Notes under the pieces: generated by a model
What the model saw: the letters and a program-made list of their open reading frames with translations, nothing else
What the model was told of the DNA's origin: nothing
Database searches by the model: none
Source: Desulfobacteraceae bacterium
Lineage (GTDB): Bacteria > Desulfobacterota > Desulfobacteria > Desulfobacterales > Desulfobacteraceae
Assembly (NCBI GenBank): GCA_022712835.1
Contig: JAFLJU010000664.1
Location: forward strand, 1 to 7,263
Length of the DNA: 7,263 nt
Direction: 5' to 3'
Shown here: positions 1 to 6,494 of the stretch, one piece after another
Position numbering within the stretch: position 1 is the stretch's first letter
Layout: the number at the start of each line of letters is the position of its first letter
Made by a program: the position numbers and the translations under genes

Positions 1-453
1 GGCATCGGTCTGGGAAAGGTTCAGGGAAGGCAGGGAAGAAACAATGGTCACCTTATGTTTTACCAACAACGAAAGAAGCGTCGGATCATCGGCATCATAA
101 AGCGCACTCAGGTTGGACCGCAGCATAATGATCCGGGCCAGCCCAGCCATTTTCTCAATCAGCTCCTTGAGATGGGGGTTCATTTCAGGTGCTCCCCCCG
201 TGATATCCACCACCTCACACCCGACTTTTTTTTGAAATTGGATCACCTGATGAATGGTGGTAAGATCCATGAGTTCAGTCCGCCCGGGGCCTGCCGACAA
301 ATGGCAATGCTGGCAAACCTGGTTACATAGCAATCCCAGATTTACCTGCAAGGTAATCGTCTCTCCCCGCTTCAGAACAATCCCATGTTGATTGAGGGTT
401 TGTTTAAAATCAGGAACCCCACCCCCCCTATCCTGTGAAATTGGATTCTCCAT
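1..453 (-). CDS. arsS: ArsS-like radical SAM protein (arsenosugar biosynthesis type), 3' end beyond window
   Basis: Reading down from 453, the frame is open for 151 codons to the window edge, so only the N-terminal half is present. The radical SAM cluster motif CNQVCQHC gives Cys43, Cys47 and Cys50, the ligands of a [4Fe-4S] cluster that cleaves S-adenosylmethionine. A glycine-rich SAM-contacting motif TGGAPE follows at residues 85-90, and LRSNLSAL lies further on. The stretch LQVNLGLLCNQVCQHCH followed by AGPGRTE is typical of the radical SAM/Cys-rich family named ArsS. In cyanobacteria ArsS transfers a 5'-deoxyadenosyl group to dimethylated arsenic on the way to arsenosugars. The Cys-rich C-terminal domain, a hallmark of the family, lies outside the window and cannot be checked. 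The ATG start has an AGGA ribosome site (461-464) at 7-base spacing and lies 14 bases after the stop of the CxxC gene, so the two form an operon. Family assignment is confident; the arsenic substrate is inferred. Confidence 0.85.
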   Translation of the reverse strand, partial: MENPISQDRGGGVPDFKQTLNQHGIVLKRGETITLQVNLGLLCNQVCQHCHLSAGPGRTELMDLTTIHQVIQFQKKVGCEVVDITGGAPEMNPHLKELIEKMAGLARIIMLRSNLSALYDADDPTLLSLLVKHKVTIVSSLPSLNLSQTDA

Positions 454-467
454 GGTTTTTTCCTGGT

Positions 468-800
468 TTACATTGACAATTTTTCAACGATATTTCTCAT
501 CTGTACCCCGTGTACCAAGGAGGCGCCTCCCCGGATAGCCGTCGCCACATGAAGGGCTTCAGTCATTTCAGCAAGATTGGACCCCTTTTCAAGACAACCC
601 TTGGTATAGGCATCAATACAATAGGGACACTGGATGGTATGGGCAACGGCCAGGGCGATCAAAGATTTTTCCCTTGCGGTCAGTTCTCCCTCGTCAAACA
701 CCGCCCCGTAATATTTAAAAAACTTCTTTGCAAGGTCCGGGGCATCTTTCCCGATCTCTTCAAATTTTAACAAATCTTCCGGGTTATAATAGGTTTCCAT
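468..800 (-). CDS. AhpD/carboxymuconolactone-decarboxylase-fold CxxC protein, ArsS-associated
   Basis: This is a complete 110-residue, all-helical, probably cytosolic protein of the AhpD/CMD superfamily. The core is visible as AREKSLIALAVAHTIQCPYC, with Glu44 and the redox pair Cys58-Pro-Tyr-Cys61, followed by a helix ending HVATAIRGGASLVHG that is typical of the family. Canonical AhpD-type proteins carry a histidine four residues after the second Cys; here that position is Tyr65 (CIDAY), and a third Cys sits at 69. Small CMD proteins of this kind are regularly found next to arsS and are named arsenosugar-biosynthesis-associated peroxidase-like proteins. The partner role (thiol redox or arsenic handling) is inferred, not shown. 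The site AAGGA (811-815) lies 10 bases from ATG 800 and 7 bases from an in-frame TTG at 803, so the start could be one codon further upstream. The gene ends 14 bases before arsS. Confidence 0.88.
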   Translation of the reverse strand: METYYNPEDLLKFEEIGKDAPDLAKKFFKYYGAVFDEGELTAREKSLIALAVAHTIQCPYCIDAYTKGCLEKGSNLAEMTEALHVATAIRGGASLVHGVQMRNIVEKLSM

Positions 801-872
801 CAATTAGGTTTCCTTTTGGGTATCTAACAACAACTTTGGGTTAATTCCATGTGGATACCGATCCCGCAGATT

Positions 873-2045
873 TTATTTCACCCGGTCAAAAGCCTTTTTA
901 AACCCCTCAAGGGACCCTCGAATGGTTTTTTCAGGAACGGCATAGGAAAGCCTGAAAAATCCGGGTCCCCCGAAGGCTGTTCCCGGGACCGCCAGAATAT
1001 TTTCTTTCTTTAGGATATTCACAAACTCGATATCGTTTTCAATGGGAGATTTGGGGAAGAGATAAAAGGCACCTTCGGGCAAATCAAATTCATACCCTGA
1101 GGCAAAAAGTCCTTCACAGAGCATATCACGACGCCGTTTATAAATATCAATATCCACGGTCACCCCCTGAAGCTTACCCACCACCTGCTGGAAAAGTGCC
1201 GGTGCATTCACATACATCATGGTGTTTGTCACCCCGGCAGCACCTGCAATCATCTCGGCATCCTCGGCCAATGGATGGATGGCAAGATATCCGATTCTCT
1301 CCCCTGCCAGGGATAATTCCTTGGAATAGGAGGAGATCATAATGGTGTGGGGGTACACATCAAACACCGATGGCACCTCAACCCCATAGACAATCTTTCG
1401 ATAGGGTTCATCGGATATCAGATAAATGCGTTTGCCAAATTTGAGACTGGCCGCTTCCAGCAGATTTCCCAGACCGACCAATTCTTCTTTGGTGTAGACA
1501 GCTCCGGTGGGGTTGTTGGGAGAATTAATCAACATAACCCGGGTATTTTGGGTGATGGCCCATTTAATCGCATCCAAATCCAGGTGAAAATCAGGGAGGG
1601 TGGGAGCTGTTTTCAGGTTGGCACCGGCCACAAAGGCGTATTGGTTATAACCGACAAAATAAGGAGCTGGCACCAGGATATCCTCACCGGGATTTACCAA
1701 TGCCCTCAGGGTATCATTTAAAGCCCCTGCTGCCCCCACGGTCATCACCACCAGATCTTCGGTAAGCCCCACATTAAATTCCCGGTTCAGATAATCGGCC
1801 ACCGCCTTTCGAACATGGGGATACCCGGAATTAAACATATAGCCGTGGGAGGTGCTCTCATTGTTGATCAGCGCAAGCAAGGTTTCCTTTACCGCTGCCG
1901 GCGGGGGAACATCCGGATTGCCAAGGGAAAAATCAAACACATTGTCATTTCCGTATTTTTCCCGCAGCCGGGCCCCTTCTTCAAACATTTTCCGAATCAT
2001 GGATGCGGATTCAACCATTTTTACCATTTTGTCAGCTATGGGCAT
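873..2045 (-). CDS. PLP-dependent class I/II aminotransferase (AspC/COG0436 type)
   Basis: This fold-type I aminotransferase of 390 residues, the usual family length, is presumably a cytosolic dimer. Visible landmarks are the N-terminal segment FDFSLGNPDVPPP, the glycine-rich VGAAGALN cofactor-phosphate region, NNPTG with Asn178, SDEPYR with Asp212 (pairs with the pyridine nitrogen), the Schiff-base lysine Lys242 in SSYSKELSLAGERIGYL, and the substrate-carboxylate arginine Arg365 in FFRLSYAVP. The frame is open up to an ATG at 2105. I chose ATG 2045 because a perfect GGAGG (2054-2058) precedes it by 8 bases and because homologues begin close to MPIADKM; the 20-residue extension would encode the ribosome site itself. 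The amino-acid substrate cannot be told from sequence. The CxxC gene and arsS follow after a 72-base gap, so this may be the first gene of that operon or simply a housekeeping neighbour. Confidence 0.93.
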   Translation of the reverse strand: MPIADKMVKMVESASMIRKMFEEGARLREKYGNDNVFDFSLGNPDVPPPAAVKETLLALINNESTSHGYMFNSGYPHVRKAVADYLNREFNVGLTEDLVVMTVGAAGALNDTLRALVNPGEDILVPAPYFVGYNQYAFVAGANLKTAPTLPDFHLDLDAIKWAITQNTRVMLINSPNNPTGAVYTKEELVGLGNLLEAASLKFGKRIYLISDEPYRKIVYGVEVPSVFDVYPHTIMISSYSKELSLAGERIGYLAIHPLAEDAEMIAGAAGVTNTMMYVNAPALFQQVVGKLQGVTVDIDIYKRRRDMLCEGLFASGYEFDLPEGAFYLFPKSPIENDIEFVNILKKENILAVPGTAFGGPGFFRLSYAVPEKTIRGSLEGFKKAFDRVK

Positions 2046-2053
2046 ACCTTTTT

Positions 2054-2058
2054 CCTCC
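2054..2058 (-). promoter_or_regulatory. Ribosome binding site that fixes the aminotransferase start
   Basis: On the minus strand the sequence reads GGAGG, then 8 bases, then ATG at 2045. This strong site lies inside the longer open frame that begins at 2105. It is the main reason to prefer the shorter protein. Confidence 0.8.
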
Positions 2059-2164
2059 AAAATTCTTGTGTTTAATAATTTTTCACCATACCTTAAATTT
2101 TTCACGATGAAAACTTTTCTTATAAAAAACCGGTTGTCATCGATTCATGAATGAATGAATTAAC

Positions 2165-2193
2165 TTGACGATAGTCACTTTTTCGAATAGTTT
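2165..2193 (+). promoter_or_regulatory. Possible sigma-70-type promoter for the acylase gene
   Basis: TTGACG (2165-2170) matches the -35 consensus at five of six positions. A 17-base spacer leads to TAGTTT (2188-2193), a weak -10 that keeps the first two bases and the final T. It would leave a leader of roughly 60 bases before ATG 2261. This is pattern matching only. Confidence 0.3.
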
Positions 2194-2249
2194 TTATTTT
2201 TTTAAAATGACAGATTCATTTCAATGCAGATCAACTGATACCATCTCTT

Positions 2250-2255
2250 AAGGAG
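2250..2255 (+). promoter_or_regulatory. Ribosome binding site of the acylase gene
   Basis: AAGGAG stands five bases before ATG 2261. It supports that start, which also places a Lys/Arg-containing N-terminus directly before the hydrophobic segment. Confidence 0.75.
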
Positions 2256-2260
2256 TTCAA

Positions 2261-4726
2261 ATGAAACAGGTTCGCAAGTTGATATCTTATTCCATCCTGA
2301 TGCTGATTGCCATTATCCTTCTTTTTATGGGCGGTACCTGGGCCTATCTTGTCCACCAACTGCCGGATATGGATGCCACCATGGCAACGGCGTTGATAAC
2401 TAAAAAAGTCAGCATTATTCGTGACAAATGGGGAGTGCCCCATATAAAGGCAGCCAACGGAAATGATGCCTATTTTGCCCTGGGGTTTACCACGGCCCAG
2501 GACCGGTTGTTTCAGATGGAACTGCAGCGGCGCCTTGCCAAGGGAGAACTGGCACAAATCCTGGGGCCGAAGCTAACAAATGTGGACAAGATGTTTCGTA
2601 CCCTCCTGCTCAAAGAAAGGGCAGCGAACTATCTTGCCCGGGAGCAGGAGATCAATCCGGAAGCACTCCAATACCTGGATTCCTTTCTAAGGGGGATTAA
2701 TCAATTCATTGAAAAATCCCCCCTGCCCGTTGAATATACGCTGCTTGGATTCAAGCCCGCTCCCTTTACACGGCTTGACACCATCAGCATGATGGGGTAT
2801 GTGGCCTATTCCTTTGCTGACGGCATTAAACGCGATTCTCTTTACACAATGTTAGCACCCTATCTAACCCAGGACGATCTTAAAATGGTTTTCCCGGACT
2901 ACGCCCTGGAAAACAATGTTTCCATCATGGAACCCACAGGAAACCTACCTCCCTCCCCCCTCCAGGCACAGACTGCTTCAACCGGCATTGATAAGAACAG
3001 TTATGCTGGACTTGCAACGCCTCTTGAAAATATCCTGGAACAGGTGGCAAAAATTGTTCCCCCCTTTACCGGCAGCAACTCCTGGGTGTTGGCACCCAGC
3101 CGAAGTCAGAACGGGCATGCATTGCTGGCAAACGATCCCCACATCGGCATTGCCAACCCAGGGGTCTGGTATGAAGCCCATGTCCAATACCCGGGATATG
3201 AGAACTACGGCTATCACCTGCCCTTGATGCCCTTTCCCATGCTGGCCCATAACGGAACCAAAGCCTGGGCCATCACCATGTTTGAAAACGATGACCTGGA
3301 CCTGTATGGGGAAACCTTTCATCCTGAAAACCCAAATCTTGTAAAATTTGAGGGAGAATGGACCCCCATTGAAACCATTACGGAAACCATAAAGGTAAAG
3401 GGAGAGCCCGACGAAATTCTGACCATCAGAATCACGTCCCACGGTCCTGTCATCTCTGACTTTATCAAGGGATACACCGGTACACCCGTGGCCCTTTCCT
3501 GGGTCTATCACAAGGTAGATAGCCCCATCCTGGATGTGGTATTTGAAATGGGCAAGGCCAAAAATCTGACAGATTTCAGACAGGCTGTCTCAAAACTGGC
3601 TGCGCCCGGTTTGAACATCTCTTATATTGATGCCAAGGGCAACATTGCCTGGTGGGCTGCGGGACGCCTGCCCATCCGCCCCGCACACGTCAGCGGCAAA
3701 CAAATCCACGATGGCAGCTCTGGAAAGGATGAGTTCCTGGGATATCTTCCCTTTGAATCCAATCCCCACCTGGTCAACCCGGATAACGGGTTGATCATCA
3801 CTGCCAATAACATATCCACCTTCACCCCCATTGATCCCATTGGGGTTATAACCGGGTATTTCAGACCATCGGACCGGGCTGCCAGAATCTATGAATTGCT
3901 GTCCCAAAAAGAAAAATGGACCTTGGAAGAACTCAAAGAGATCCAAACCGATGCAAAGATTTTTGCAGGTCTTCCAATAACAAAAACCATTTCTTCCATA
4001 CTGGAAGAAAAACAAGCCGGGTTCACCATAAGTGAGCAAACAGCACTAGCGGCGCTCAAGGACTGGGACGGGTTCATGACAACAAAGACCACCGGAGGGA
4101 CTGTTTTCCAGTTCACGGTGTATCATATTTTAAAACAAGCACTTGAACCCCATATCGGCCCGGACAATTTAAAAACCTATCTCAACCTGGTGGATCATTG
4201 GGATTTTTTAAAAAGACTCTTGGGATCAAGTGCTCCCCCCATTATGGGAACAACACCCGACTTAACCCCCAAATCCAGGGATACCATTGTTCTAACTGGT
4301 TTTAAGAATGCCGTAACAGACATCACAACCACCCTGGGAACCCAGGAAAAAGACTGGGCATGGGGATCTGTTCACACCATTGAATATGTCCATGCCATCG
4401 GCAGGAAAAAGCCCTTGAACCTTTTATTTAATGTCGGCCCTTTCCCCAGCCCCGCAGAATTTACCGCCATCAATAAACTCAAATCAAAAACAGGAAATCA
4501 TGATTATAAAGTGTCATCCCTGCCCTCTACCCGGCGGTTGATTGACTGCAATGACCTTGAAGCATCCTGGAGCATCCTGCCAACTGGCAATTCAGGCAAT
4601 TTCATGGGAAGTTTTTATGATGACCAGGCCAAAATGTTTATCCAAAACCAGTATCGACCCATCATTTTCACAACGGAGCTCATTGAAAAAAACGCTGCCC
4701 ATGTCCTCACCCTTATGCCGGAGTAA
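2261..4726 (+). CDS. Penicillin acylase family (S45) Ntn-hydrolase, possible acyl-homoserine-lactone acylase
   Basis: This 821-residue precursor of the penicillin G / AHL acylase family hydrolyses an amide bond in some acylated substrate. A basic start (MKQVRK) and one hydrophobic segment at about residues 7-30 indicate export, probably as an uncleaved inner-membrane anchor with the enzyme in the periplasm; no clear signal-peptidase site is seen. The alpha part carries the typical RDKWGVPHIKA and FTTAQDRLFQMELQRR. A linker of about 50 residues ends at GSNSW, where Ser272 becomes the N-terminal nucleophile of the beta chain after self-cleavage. Counting Ser272 as beta-1, His is at beta-23 (NDPHIG), Asp at beta-73 and beta-76 (Asp344, Asp347, equivalent to calcium ligands in E. 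coli penicillin acylase) and Asn517 in the ITANN motif near beta-246. WAWGSVH and YRPIIF near the C-terminus complete the fold. All catalytic positions look intact. The substrate (acyl-homoserine lactone, acylated peptide or other) cannot be read from sequence. The gene appears to be transcribed alone. Confidence 0.93.
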   Translation: MKQVRKLISYSILMLIAIILLFMGGTWAYLVHQLPDMDATMATALITKKVSIIRDKWGVPHIKAANGNDAYFALGFTTAQDRLFQMELQRRLAKGELAQILGPKLTNVDKMFRTLLLKERAANYLAREQEINPEALQYLDSFLRGINQFIEKSPLPVEYTLLGFKPAPFTRLDTISMMGYVAYSFADGIKRDSLYTMLAPYLTQDDLKMVFPDYALENNVSIMEPTGNLPPSPLQAQTASTGIDKNSYAGLATPLENILEQVAKIVPPFTGSNSWVLAPSRSQNGHALLANDPHIGIANPGVWYEAHVQYPGYENYGYHLPLMPFPMLAHNGTKAWAITMFENDDLDLYGETFHPENPNLVKFEGEWTPIETITETIKVKGEPDEILTIRITSHGPVISDFIKGYTGTPVALSWVYHKVDSPILDVVFEMGKAKNLTDFRQAVSKLAAPGLNISYIDAKGNIAWWAAGRLPIRPAHVSGKQIHDGSSGKDEFLGYLPFESNPHLVNPDNGLIITANNISTFTPIDPIGVITGYFRPSDRAARIYELLSQKEKWTLEELKEIQTDAKIFAGLPITKTISSILEEKQAGFTISEQTALAALKDWDGFMTTKTTGGTVFQFTVYHILKQALEPHIGPDNLKTYLNLVDHWDFLKRLLGSSAPPIMGTTPDLTPKSRDTIVLTGFKNAVTDITTTLGTQEKDWAWGSVHTIEYVHAIGRKKPLNLLFNVGPFPSPAEFTAINKLKSKTGNHDYKVSSLPSTRRLIDCNDLEASWSILPTGNSGNFMGSFYDDQAKMFIQNQYRPIIFTTELIEKNAAHVLTLMPE

Positions 4727-4743
4727 ACCCAAAATCTGCACTC

Positions 4744-4785
4744 AATGACGGATGGCCTTGTGGTCTTTAAGTTCCATCCGTTATT
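4744..4785 (+). terminator. Hairpin after the acylase gene, likely terminator
   Basis: AATGACGGATGG (4744-4755) pairs with CCATCCGTTATT (4774-4785), giving 12 base pairs with one G-U wobble around an 18-base loop. It begins 17 bases after the acylase stop. Only a short broken T run follows, so it is not a textbook intrinsic terminator and could instead be a 3'-end stabilising stem. Confidence 0.5.
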
Positions 4786-4798
4786 GTCGGTTTAAATG

Positions 4799-4856
4799 AT
4801 TGACTATTGACTTTGAAGGGAACAAACCGTATTTAATTTGGCATTAAATTTTAATG
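4799..4856 (+). promoter_or_regulatory. Candidate promoter/operator region for the pantothenate operon
   Basis: The heptamer ATTGACT occurs twice in tandem (4799-4805 and 4806-4812), giving two overlapping -35-like TTGACT boxes. The second lies 17 bases before TATTTA (4830-4835) and 19 before TTTAAT (4832-4837), either of which could be a -10. Just downstream is a short inverted repeat, CATTAA-ATT-TTAATG (4842-4856), where a repressor could bind. The rest of the intergenic stretch (4727-4945) is AT-rich, with nothing else I recognise. No regulator is identified. Confidence 0.35.
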
Positions 4857-4930
4857 GTAACACAAAGCCTTTTGGCATGTGATTACACAAACATTATTGT
4901 TTTTACGCTTAAATTTAGGACTTGATTCTA

Positions 4931-4936
4931 AAAGGA
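4931..4936 (+). promoter_or_regulatory. Ribosome binding site that fixes the DUF2520 gene start
   Basis: AAAGGA stands nine bases before ATG 4946. An in-frame TTG at 4922 lies upstream of it, so a longer protein would have to translate through this site. The ATG also places the Rossmann glycine motif close to the N-terminus, as usual. Confidence 0.65.
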
Positions 4937-4945
4937 CAGGTACCG

Positions 4946-5656
4946 ATGAAGAAAAAATTTCGCTGTGGAATAATAGGCGACGGACGTATGGCTACTCATT
5001 TTTGCAAATATTTGAAGATGAGCGGTATTAAACATAAACAATGGTCCCGCCGAAGAAACAGCCTTGAAGATCCGGTTGCCTATTTAAAAGGATCACGGGC
5101 TGTTTTTTTATTGATAAACGATGATGCCATAGAAGATTTTATGGAAAAACACCCCGGCTTGAAAGAGATGAATTCCATTCATTTTTCAGGCAGCCTCCAT
5201 GTGGAAAACATCCCATCAATACATCCCTTAATGACATTTTCCAAAATATTATATCCTCTGGAAAAATACCAGCTCATCCCCTTTATACATGAAAATGGAA
5301 AGGTATCGCTTCGTGAAATATTACCGGAGCTGCCCAATCCATCAAGGTCCATGGATGTTAAGAAAAAATCCCTCTATCACAGTCTCTGTGTTTTAAGTGG
5401 AAACTTCACAACCATGTTGTGGCAAAAGGTGTTTCATGATTTTCAGGATAAATTGAAGTTGGAGCCGGAACTATTGCTCCCCTATATGGAACAAACTTTT
5501 GAAAACCTGAACCTCAATTGGGTAGATGCGCTAACGGGTCCACTGGCCAGAAAGGATGATGCGACCATTGAGAAAAACATCCATGCATTGGAAGGTGATC
5601 TCTACCAGAATGTGTACCGGTCTTTTGTCGACACGATCAGAAAAGGGGAGGTATAA
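4946..5656 (+). CDS. panG: Rossmann-fold + DUF2520 protein, candidate PanG-type ketopantoate reductase
   Basis: This 236-residue cytosolic protein has an N-terminal NAD(P)-binding motif, CGIIGDGRMA, with the GxGxxA signature at residues 11-16. A DUF2520-like all-alpha C-terminal half follows: YH at 144-145, SGNF with Asn153, and LTGPLARKDDAT at 196-207, which matches the LTGPxxRxDxxT signature. The layout resembles 6-phosphogluconate-dehydrogenase-like reductases and ketopantoate reductases. It stands four bases before panC, with coaX next. Francisella has an alternative ketopantoate reductase, PanG, in a panB-panC-panG-coaX-type cluster, and I infer the same reaction here: NADPH-dependent reduction of 2-dehydropantoate to pantoate. 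The domain call is firm; the symbol rests mainly on context and is tentative. Other DUF2520 proteins have unknown functions. At 236 residues it is somewhat shorter than many family members. It is probably the first gene of the operon. Confidence 0.72.
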   Translation: MKKKFRCGIIGDGRMATHFCKYLKMSGIKHKQWSRRRNSLEDPVAYLKGSRAVFLLINDDAIEDFMEKHPGLKEMNSIHFSGSLHVENIPSIHPLMTFSKILYPLEKYQLIPFIHENGKVSLREILPELPNPSRSMDVKKKSLYHSLCVLSGNFTTMLWQKVFHDFQDKLKLEPELLLPYMEQTFENLNLNWVDALTGPLARKDDATIEKNIHALEGDLYQNVYRSFVDTIRKGEV

Positions 5657-5660
5657 AATA

Positions 5661-6422
5661 ATGCAGATCATCAAATCCGTCGATCAATGGATCAAAATAT
5701 TTAAAGCCAAACAAAAAGAAGGCAAAACCGTGGGTCTGATTCCCACCATGGGCGCGCTGCATGCAGGGCATATGAGTCTGATAAAAAGATCGATATCGGA
5801 AAACCAACTGACCGCCGCGACCATTTTTATAAATCCCACCCAGTTCAACAACCCGGATGATCTAAACAATTACCCCATTACCTGGGATGAAGATATTGCC
5901 AAACTTAAATCGGTGGGTGTGGATTACCTTCTCTACCCGAGCTATGAAGACCTTTACAGGGACGCCTACCGTTACAAGGTAATCGAGACCGAATTTTCCA
6001 AAGACCTTTGCGGTGCTGCCCGCCCGGGACATTTTGATGCGGTGCTGACCATTGTAATGAAATTGCTCAATATTACCCGGGCCACCCAAGCATACTTTGG
6101 GGAAAAAGACTGGCAGCAATACCATCTGATAAAAGCGATGACACAAACATTTTTTATGGATACCAAAATCATCCCCTGCCCGCTCATCAGAGAAGAAAGC
6201 GGATTGGCGATGAGTTCCCGAAACAAACGACTGACCGATGAACAAAAAAAAATCGCGCCATTGTTCTACCAAACAATTTCTTCTCAAATGGATTTAGCTC
6301 AAATGAAAAAAGAACTGAGTAACAATGGTTTTATTATCGATTATTTACAAATTTTGGACAAAAGAATTTTTGGCGCTGTTTTTTTGGGAGAGGTTCGATT
6401 AATTGATAATGTCTGCATATAG
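5661..6422 (+). CDS. panC: Pantothenate synthetase (pantoate--beta-alanine ligase), short form
   Basis: This enzyme joins pantoate and beta-alanine with ATP, through a pantoyl-adenylate, to give pantothenate in the cytosol. The class I synthetase signatures are all present: PTMGALHAGH (28-37, with the HxGH nucleotide motif His34/His37), FINPTQF with Gln61 in the pantoate site, LCGAARPGHF, FGEKDWQQ (146-153), the flexible ATP loop REESGLAMSSRN (ending Asn188), and the terminal RLIDN. It has 253 residues against about 280 for typical enzymes such as that of E. coli. The missing part lies in the C-terminal lid domain between the SSRN loop and the final strand; the N-terminal catalytic domain is full length. 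ATG 5661 is preceded by GGGGAGG (5645-5651), which overlaps the last codons of the upstream gene, and only four bases separate the two genes. Translational coupling is likely. Confidence 0.96.
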   Translation: MQIIKSVDQWIKIFKAKQKEGKTVGLIPTMGALHAGHMSLIKRSISENQLTAATIFINPTQFNNPDDLNNYPITWDEDIAKLKSVGVDYLLYPSYEDLYRDAYRYKVIETEFSKDLCGAARPGHFDAVLTIVMKLLNITRATQAYFGEKDWQQYHLIKAMTQTFFMDTKIIPCPLIREESGLAMSSRNKRLTDEQKKIAPLFYQTISSQMDLAQMKKELSNNGFIIDYLQILDKRIFGAVFLGEVRLIDNVCI

Positions 6423-6450
6423 AGATAATGTTTGATACAAAATAAGAAAT

Positions 6451-6470
6451 GGCTGCCCCACACTCCAGCC
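6451..6470 (+). repeat. Small inverted repeat in the panC-coaX gap
   Basis: GGCTG (6451-6455) and CAGCC (6466-6470) could form a 5-bp stem with a 10-base loop. It sits in the 72-base gap just ahead of the coaX ribosome site. It lacks a T run, so it is more likely an mRNA processing or modulating element than a terminator, or it may be chance. Confidence 0.2.
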
Positions 6471-6476
6471 TGATAA

Positions 6477-6482
6477 AAGGAG
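6477..6482 (+). promoter_or_regulatory. Ribosome binding site of coaX with long spacer
   Basis: AAGGAG stands 12 bases before ATG 6495, longer than the usual 5-10. An in-frame stop (TAA, 6486-6488) just upstream of the ATG rules out an earlier start, so 6495 stands. The spacing may lower translation relative to panC. Confidence 0.55.
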
Positions 6483-6494
6483 AATTAAAACCAC

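Larger units (their letters stand above)
2046..2260. other. Divergent intergenic region between aminotransferase and acylase genes
   Basis: About 215 AT-rich bases separate the two divergently read genes and must hold both promoters. They contain the perfect palindrome ATTCATGAAT (2143-2152), which runs into three tandem TGAA units (2148-2159). A possible leftward -10 box reads TATAAG on the minus strand (2124 to 2119), but no good -35 lies upstream of it. If used, transcription would start near 2112, consistent with translation from 2045. No RNA gene or additional coding frame is convincing here. Confidence 0.5.

Noticed and set aside
55..330. Plus-strand open frame of 91 codons
   Set aside because: It lies opposite the radical SAM gene, whose own frame encodes clear motifs. 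The predicted protein has no family features.
2978..3511. Minus-strand open frame of 177 codons inside the acylase gene
   Set aside because: It lies opposite a region carrying the catalytic core of the acylase. Its composition is that of an antisense shadow and it shows no recognisable domain.
4872..4890. Possible sigma-54 promoter (TTGGCATG followed by TTACA)
   Set aside because: The -24 half fits well, but at the correct spacing the essential -12 GC reads CA, so it is not a credible sigma-54 site.
5556..5660. Longer start for PanC, 35 residues upstream
   Set aside because: It would overlap the DUF2520 gene, has no ribosome site, and the added residues are not PanC-like. MQIIKSVDQW fits known PanC N-termini.
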